From Actinacidiphila fildesensis (GTDB taxonomy: Bacteria > Actinomycetota > Actinomycetes > Streptomycetales > Streptomycetaceae), in the NCBI RefSeq assembly GCF_042652185.1, contig NZ_JBHSIX010000001.1: 64,000 bases of DNA; one strand, given 5' to 3'. Below, piece after piece: positions 59,168 through 64,000 of the stretch; position 1 is the first letter of the stretch; every line of letters starts with the position of its first letter. A program made the position numbers and the translations under genes. The notes under the pieces are model-generated. The model was not told the DNA's origin and made no database searches. It worked only from the letters and a program-made list of their open reading frames with translations.

Positions 59168-60118
59168 TCCAGCCGTCTGCTCTCCGTTCTGCTGCTGCTC
59201 CAGACCCGGGGCCGGATGACCGCCGCCCAGCTCGCGCAGGAGCTGGAGGTGTCGGTGCGGACCGTCTACCGGGACGTCGACGCGCTGCACGCGGCGGGCG
59301 TCCCGCTGTACGGCGACGCCGGGCACTCCGGCGGCTACCAGCTCCTCGCCGGCTACCGCACCCGGCTGACCGGACTGAGCGCGGGCGAGGCGGAGGCGCT
59401 CTTCCTGTCCGGCATCCCGGGCCCCGCCGCCGAGCTGGGACTCGGCTCCGCCCTCGCGAACGCCCAGCTCAAACTGCGCGCGGCGCTCCCGCCCGAACTG
59501 CGCGCCCAGGCCGAACGCATGCAGTCCAGATTCCATCTCGACGCGCCCGGCTGGTACGCGGAGGACGATGACGTCCCGCATCTGCCGAAGGTCGCGGACG
59601 CGGTGTGGCACAGCCGGGTGCTCGACGTCCGCTACCGCCGCTGGAAGGCGCCGACCGATGTCGACCGGCGCCTGGAGCCGTACGGGCTGGTCCTCAAGGC
59701 GGGCCGCTGGTACCTCGTCGCCGGGCCGGGACCGTACACCTACCGCGTCGACCAGATCCTCGAACTCACCGTGCTCGACGAGGAGTTCCAGCCACCCGAG
59801 GACTTCGGCCTGGTCGGCTACTGGCAGCGCTACCAGGCGGACTTCCACGCCCGTCTCCACCAGGGCGAGGCTCTGGTCCGGCTCGCGCCGGGCGCCGCGT
59901 CCCGGCTCACCGGAGCCGCCGCCCGCGCCCTGGCCGCCACCGGAACCCCGGAACCGGACGGCTGGACCCGCGCGACGCTCCCCATCGAGTCCCTCGACCA
60001 CGCCCACGGCGCGTTCCTCGCCCTCGGCACGGACATCGAAGTCCTCGGCCCCCCGGAACTGCGCTCCCGGCTGGCCGGGACCGCCCGGACGCTGGCGGAC
60101 CGGTACGCCTCCGCGTGA
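59162..60118 (+). CDS. YafY-family transcriptional regulator with WYL domain
   Basis: The likely start is GTG 59162 (VKSSRLLSVLLLLQTRGRMT); GTG 59156 is two codons earlier. The 318-residue protein has an N-terminal helix-turn-helix (AQLAQELEVSVRTVYRDVDA), followed by the middle part and a WYL domain (LDVRYRRWKAPTDVDRRLEP, GLVLKAGRWYLVAG). Both starts lie inside the palindrome, so the transcript may be leaderless or the regulator strongly autorepressed. It probably controls the divergent gene pair. Confidence 0.88.
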   Translation: MKSSRLLSVLLLLQTRGRMTAAQLAQELEVSVRTVYRDVDALHAAGVPLYGDAGHSGGYQLLAGYRTRLTGLSAGEAEALFLSGIPGPAAELGLGSALANAQLKLRAALPPELRAQAERMQSRFHLDAPGWYAEDDDVPHLPKVADAVWHSRVLDVRYRRWKAPTDVDRRLEPYGLVLKAGRWYLVAGPGPYTYRVDQILELTVLDEEFQPPEDFGLVGYWQRYQADFHARLHQGEALVRLAPGAASRLTGAAARALAATGTPEPDGWTRATLPIESLDHAHGAFLALGTDIEVLGPPELRSRLAGTARTLADRYASA

Positions 60119-60166
60119 CAGCGGCGCCCGTCCGGGGACGAACCCGGGCACGGGCACAATGACACT

Positions 60167-61141
60167 GTGCTGCATGTGCGAGTGATCAGTCCCGTGGAAC
60201 GCACCGACGAGGTGCTGAGGATCGCCACCGACTGCCCCGCGGTGGTCAACGTGATCAGACTGCCCGGCGCCGCGTACGCGCCGCCGGGCGACTTCGTCGA
60301 GTTCGACGTGGCCAGGGAAGCGGCCAACGGCGTGCTCGCGCAGTTGCGCGCGCTGGGGTTGAAGGACAGCGGCGGGATCACCGTCGAGGAGCTGTACCTG
60401 TCGATCTCCACCGCCGCCGAGAAGGCCGAGGAGCTGGCACCGGGGGAGCCGGACGACGCCGTCGTCTGGGAGGAACTGGCCGCGCGCACCGCCGCCGAGA
60501 CCCGCCTCACCTGGGCGTTCCTGGCCTTTCTCGCGCTCGCGACACAGATCGCGGCGATCGGCGCGCTGCTGGACCAGCCGATCCTGATCGTCGGCGCGAT
60601 GGTGCTGGGCCCCGAGTTCGGTCCGGTGGCGGCGGCCTGCTTCGGGGTGCTGCGGGGCGATCTGCGGCTGATCGGCGCGGCCGTGCGCACGCTCGTCATC
60701 GGCTTCGCCGTGGCGATCGCGATCACGACGGCCTGCGCGGTCATCAGCCGGCTGCTGGGCTGGATCACTCCATCGATGCTGGACAACAGGCCGACCACCG
60801 ACTTCATCATCCATCCGGACAAGTGGTCGTTCATCGTGGCGCTGCTGGCCGGGGTCGCGGGAATCCTGTCGATGACCGCGGGCAAGTCCGCTGCCCTGGT
60901 GGGCGTCTTCATCTCGGTCACCACCGTCCCGGCGGCGGGCAACATCGCCGTGGCGGTCGCCCTCGCCCACTGGCACGAGGTCGCCGCCTCGTTCCAGCAA
61001 CTCGGCGTGAACCTCGCCGGGATGCTCCTGGCCGGCACCGTCACCCTCTTCCTCCAGCGCTTCCTGTGGAACCGCTACGGCCTGCACATCACCACGGGCC
61101 ACCGCCCGAACGGCACCGATGCAATGAATCAAGGAAGTTGA
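60167..61141 (+). CDS. DUF389 family membrane protein
   Basis: GTG 60167 gives 324 residues: an N-terminal cytoplasmic domain (about 1-115, ferredoxin-like), then about six membrane spans with LIVGAMVLGPEFGPVAAACF and SMTAGKSAALVGVFISVTTV, the DUF389 (TIGR00341-like) core. The function is unknown; some members are small-molecule or ion-related. It follows the YafY gene by 49 bases and may share its transcript. Confidence 0.85.
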   Translation: MLHVRVISPVERTDEVLRIATDCPAVVNVIRLPGAAYAPPGDFVEFDVAREAANGVLAQLRALGLKDSGGITVEELYLSISTAAEKAEELAPGEPDDAVVWEELAARTAAETRLTWAFLAFLALATQIAAIGALLDQPILIVGAMVLGPEFGPVAAACFGVLRGDLRLIGAAVRTLVIGFAVAIAITTACAVISRLLGWITPSMLDNRPTTDFIIHPDKWSFIVALLAGVAGILSMTAGKSAALVGVFISVTTVPAAGNIAVAVALAHWHEVAASFQQLGVNLAGMLLAGTVTLFLQRFLWNRYGLHITTGHRPNGTDAMNQGS

Positions 61142-61307
61142 CGCAAGACTTTGATGGACTGCCGTATTTAGAAGGCAAGTCGGCGGAATTCTTCGGTAGG
61201 AACCTTGTGGAACCGGGAGTGGGGTCCTACTGTCACCTCACCCCCATGGCGGCCGCTTCGCCGTGCGGGTCCCAGGCGTTCGTCCTCCCGAGAGAAACGA
61301 GCAGGCG

Positions 61308-63377
61308 ATGTCACGGAGCATCACAGGTGCTGTGGCGAAATGGCCGGACGGACCGCGGCGAAGAGCCGCGATGGCTGTCGCGTCGCTGACGGCGGCGGCC
61401 GTCGGGCTCAGCGTTCTGGCCGGTGGGACGGCGTCGGCGGGACCTGCCGCGGTCGGCGGTGCCGGTCCGGTGGTGACACGCGCCGCGCTCGATCCGGCGC
61501 TCGTAGCGGGCCGGGGCGCGAGCGTGGGATTCGCCGAGCAGGAGGCGGAGAACGCCGCGACGAACGGCACGGTCATCGGCCCGGGCCGCACCGCGTACAC
61601 GCTGCCGGCGGAGGCGTCCGGGCGCCGGGCGGTCTCACTGGCGCCGGGTCAGTACGTCGAGTTCACGCTGCCGGCCGCGGCCGACGCGATCACCGTGCGC
61701 TACAGCATTCCGGACGCACCTGGCGGCGGCGGGATCACCGCACCGCTCGACGTCACCGTGAACGGAAAGAACCGGACCACCGCGACCCTGACGTCGCGGT
61801 ACTCCTGGCTGTACAACCAGTATCCGTTCTCGAACGACCCGAACGCCGGGTTGCTGCACCCCGATTACTGGGTCACCGAGTGCGCCTGCGTGCCCGCCGC
61901 CACGACGCCCGCCCCGCAGTTCGCGACGCCGTTCCGCCCCAACCACTTCTACGACGAGCAGCGCCTGACGCTCGGCAGGAAGTACCGCGCGGGCGACAAG
62001 GTGCGGCTCACCGTTCCCGCCGGGAGCAAGGCCTCGGCCACCACCATCGACCTGCTCGACTCCCAGCTCGTGGGCGCGCCGCACGTCGCCGTCGTCGCGG
62101 CGAACGTCCTGGCGTTCGGCGCCGACCCGTCGGGCCGGCGCGACTCGGCCGACGCGATCGACCGGGCGATCGCCTTCGCGCAGCGGACGCACCTCAAGGT
62201 CTACATCCCGCCGGGCACGTACCAGGTCAACCGGCACATCGTCGTCGACAACGTGACGATGGAGGGCGCCGGCAGCTGGTACACGATCATCAAGGGTCAC
62301 CAGGTCACCCTCGCCACTCCACTGCCTGACGGCTCGGTGCACACGGGCGTCGGCTTCTACGGCAAGGACGCGGCGGCCGGCGGCAGCAACAACGTCCACC
62401 TGTCCGGGTTCGCCGTCGAGGGCGATGTGCGCGACCGGGTCGACACCGACCAGGTGAACGGGATCGGCGGGGCACTCAACAACTCGACGATCGACGGCCT
62501 CTACCTCCACCACACCAAGGTGGGCCTGTGGTTCGACGGGCCGATGACCAACCTGCGGATCACGAACAACGTCATCACCGACCAGATCGCCGACGGCCTC
62601 AACTTCCACACGGGTGTCACGCACTCGCTCGTGTCGAACAACTTCGTCCGCAACTCGGGTGACGACGGTCTCGCCATGTGGTCGGAGAAGACCGGGAACG
62701 CGGGCAACACCTTCGACCACAACACCGTGCAGACGCCGGTGCTCGCCAACGGCATCGCGATCTACGGCGGCACCGACAACACGGTCTCGAACAACCTGAT
62801 CGCGGACCCGATCCGGGAGGGCAGCGCCATCCAGGTCGGCTCCCGCTTCGGCTCGGAGGCGTTCACCGGACATCTGTGGATCACCGACAACACCACGGTC
62901 CGCGCCGGCACGTACGAGCTGAACTGGAACATCGGGCTCGGGGCGATCTGGTTCTTCGCGCTGGAGAAGAACATCGACGCGGACATCCGGGTGACCGGTG
63001 ACCACTTCCTCGACAACACCTACAACGCGATCATGCTGGTCTCCGACTGGCCGGTGAAGGACCTGTACTCGATCACGAACGTCCACTTCAAGGACATCAG
63101 GGTCGACGGCACGGGCACCTCGGTGGTCAGCGGCCGGGCCGCGGGATCCTCGTCCTTCGAGAACGTGGACGCCCGCAACGTCGGTGCGGTCGGGGTCAAC
63201 AACTGCGGCTCGTTCCACTTCACGCCCGCCGGCTCGGAGTTCGCCCTGACCGATCTCGGCGGCAACGACGGCGGCGGTACGACCGGTCCCTGGCTCGCGC
63301 CCTGGGAGCTGCCGAACACCATCACCTGCGACGACCGTCCGGCGGTCGTCGCACCGCCGGCTCCGTCCGCGTGGTGA
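61308..63377 (+). CDS. Secreted right-handed beta-helix glycoside hydrolase, GH87-like (mycodextranase / alpha-1,3-glucanase type)
   Basis: ATG 61308 gives 689 residues. After a signal peptide (AVASLTAAAVGLSVLAGGTA) comes a CBM35-like carbohydrate-binding domain (about 60-250, FAEQEAENAATNGTVIGPGR opening), then a pectate-lyase-type beta-helix (about 265-640) with regular N-x-I/V repeats and DGLNFHTGVTHSLVSNNFVR, NSGDDGLAMWSEK. DGL and DD aspartates match the acidic residues of family 87. Such enzymes attack fungal alpha-1,3-glucan; the substrate here is inferred. Confidence 0.82.
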   Translation: MSRSITGAVAKWPDGPRRRAAMAVASLTAAAVGLSVLAGGTASAGPAAVGGAGPVVTRAALDPALVAGRGASVGFAEQEAENAATNGTVIGPGRTAYTLPAEASGRRAVSLAPGQYVEFTLPAAADAITVRYSIPDAPGGGGITAPLDVTVNGKNRTTATLTSRYSWLYNQYPFSNDPNAGLLHPDYWVTECACVPAATTPAPQFATPFRPNHFYDEQRLTLGRKYRAGDKVRLTVPAGSKASATTIDLLDSQLVGAPHVAVVAANVLAFGADPSGRRDSADAIDRAIAFAQRTHLKVYIPPGTYQVNRHIVVDNVTMEGAGSWYTIIKGHQVTLATPLPDGSVHTGVGFYGKDAAAGGSNNVHLSGFAVEGDVRDRVDTDQVNGIGGALNNSTIDGLYLHHTKVGLWFDGPMTNLRITNNVITDQIADGLNFHTGVTHSLVSNNFVRNSGDDGLAMWSEKTGNAGNTFDHNTVQTPVLANGIAIYGGTDNTVSNNLIADPIREGSAIQVGSRFGSEAFTGHLWITDNTTVRAGTYELNWNIGLGAIWFFALEKNIDADIRVTGDHFLDNTYNAIMLVSDWPVKDLYSITNVHFKDIRVDGTGTSVVSGRAAGSSSFENVDARNVGAVGVNNCGSFHFTPAGSEFALTDLGGNDGGGTTGPWLAPWELPNTITCDDRPAVVAPPAPSAW

Positions 63378-63406
63378 CGTCCAACTGAGCGGGTGCTGAG
63401 CGGAAT

Positions 63407-63868
63407 TCACCGGTTCAGCGCGGGGTCGGCCGTCCGGGAAGCCTTCCGGGTGGCCGGCCCCGCGGTCGTGGGGGCGCTCGACGGGGCGGGGCGCTCGCGA
63501 AGGAGCAGCCCGGCGGTCACCGCGACCGCCGCGGCGGTGAAGCCGTGCACCCCGTACGCGGTGCCGGCGGAACCGTCGTTGCTCAGCACGATCACCATGT
63601 CCCCGGCGGGGACGAAGGTGATCGCCAGCATCGCCCAGCCCAGCGCCTTCCGGTGTCCGGTCAGGAGAAGCGCGAAGATGACCAGTCCGGTCGCGATGTC
63701 ACGCACGCCCTTGACGGCGAGGAAGGCCTTGCCGTCCTGCTGCGGCCAGCTCGGGAGACCGAATCCGGACGCGGTCGTCCGGGGGGCGAACAGATAGCTG
63801 AGGCCGACGTAGATGATGAACGCGCCGCCGATGACGGCGAGGGCGGTGGTGACGTTCTTCCAGGTCAT
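63407..63868 (-). CDS. DUF4267 family small membrane protein
   Basis: The 153-residue protein has four hydrophobic spans; VGLSYLFAPRTTASGFGLPS, AFLAVKGVRDIATGLVIFAL and FVPAGDMVIVLSNDGS are characteristic of DUF4267. Its C-terminal 30 residues are Ser/Ala/Pro-rich. The function is unknown. It converges on the GH87-like gene. Confidence 0.82.
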   Translation of the reverse strand: MTWKNVTTALAVIGGAFIIYVGLSYLFAPRTTASGFGLPSWPQQDGKAFLAVKGVRDIATGLVIFALLLTGHRKALGWAMLAITFVPAGDMVIVLSNDGSAGTAYGVHGFTAAAVAVTAGLLLRERPAPSSAPTTAGPATRKASRTADPALNR

Positions 63869-63938
63869 GACAGGTCTCCTGTGCGTGAAGGGGTAGGGCT
63901 CGGAGGGCGGTGAGGTGTGCGGGGTTCTCAGCGGGGAT

Positions 63939-64000
63939 TCAGCGGGTCCCGTTGCGGATGCGGCGGACCCTGCGGTGGTACGCGGGGCTGCCGACGACGT
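63939..64000 (-). CDS. C-terminal end of a gene that continues beyond the window
   Basis: On the minus strand the last 62 bases hold an open frame ending in TGA (63941-63939) and reading VVGSPAYHRRVRRIRNGTR. This is too short to name a family. It is given as partial because the basic tail, without any other stop, is plausible coding sequence just upstream of the DUF4267 gene on the same strand. Confidence 0.35.
   Translation of the reverse strand, partial: VVGSPAYHRRVRRIRNGTR

Overview
The window is high-GC DNA with GTG and TTG starts, tight GTGA/ATGA overlaps and long GC-rich hairpin terminators. Chaplins, rodlins, tyrosinase and its MelC1 chaperone, a full mce operon, a DUF397 / ATP-binding / helix-turn-helix locus and several Streptomyces-typical DUF families all point to a Streptomyces chromosome, probably core rather than a mobile region. 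I found no tRNA, rRNA, CRISPR array, insertion sequence or prophage.

Layout. 1-3000: the end of aspS, a fragment of an ECF sigma gene, a MazF/PemK toxin whose antitoxin gene carries an in-frame amber stop, and metG. 3100-5000: a regulatory trio (DUF397 protein, RsbW-like ATP-binding protein, XRE regulator) whose two promoter regions both carry TGCA motifs in 12-bp phase. 5000-16400: housekeeping, stress and signalling genes: aldehyde dehydrogenase, a STAS protein lacking the usual phosphoacceptor serine, an amino acid permease with a small partner and an M20 peptidase, a frameshifted YihY/BrkB gene, a PAS-GAF-PP2C-HATPase phosphatase and a PucR-type regulator. 16800-31700: two secreted proteins and a complete mce lipid-import operon (MceG ATPase, two YrbE permeases, six MCE proteins, four Mce-associated proteins), mostly with overlapping stop and start codons. 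31700-38000: paired CrcB fluoride channels, CorA, a lipoprotein with beta-propeller-like repeats, a SigB/F/G-type sigma factor and small conserved proteins.

38300-58100 is the most distinctive part. Four chaplins, three rodlins, the melC tyrosinase operon, a GH26-like secreted hydrolase and two further low-complexity secreted proteins surround an eight-gene exopolysaccharide operon (initiating phosphoglycosyltransferase, two glycosyltransferases, polymerase/ligase, MurJ-like flippase, deacetylase, chain-length protein, acyltransferase). All three rodlin genes share a near-identical promoter-like element. I read this as a cell-surface island for aerial hyphae and spores, combining protein sheath, pigment and polysaccharide.

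58100-64000: two coupled small proteins diverge from a YafY/WYL regulator across a near-perfect operator-like palindrome; then a DUF389 membrane protein, a secreted GH87-like beta-helix enzyme, a DUF4267 protein and the tail of one more gene.

All functional calls rest on reading protein motifs and gene context; no database search was run.
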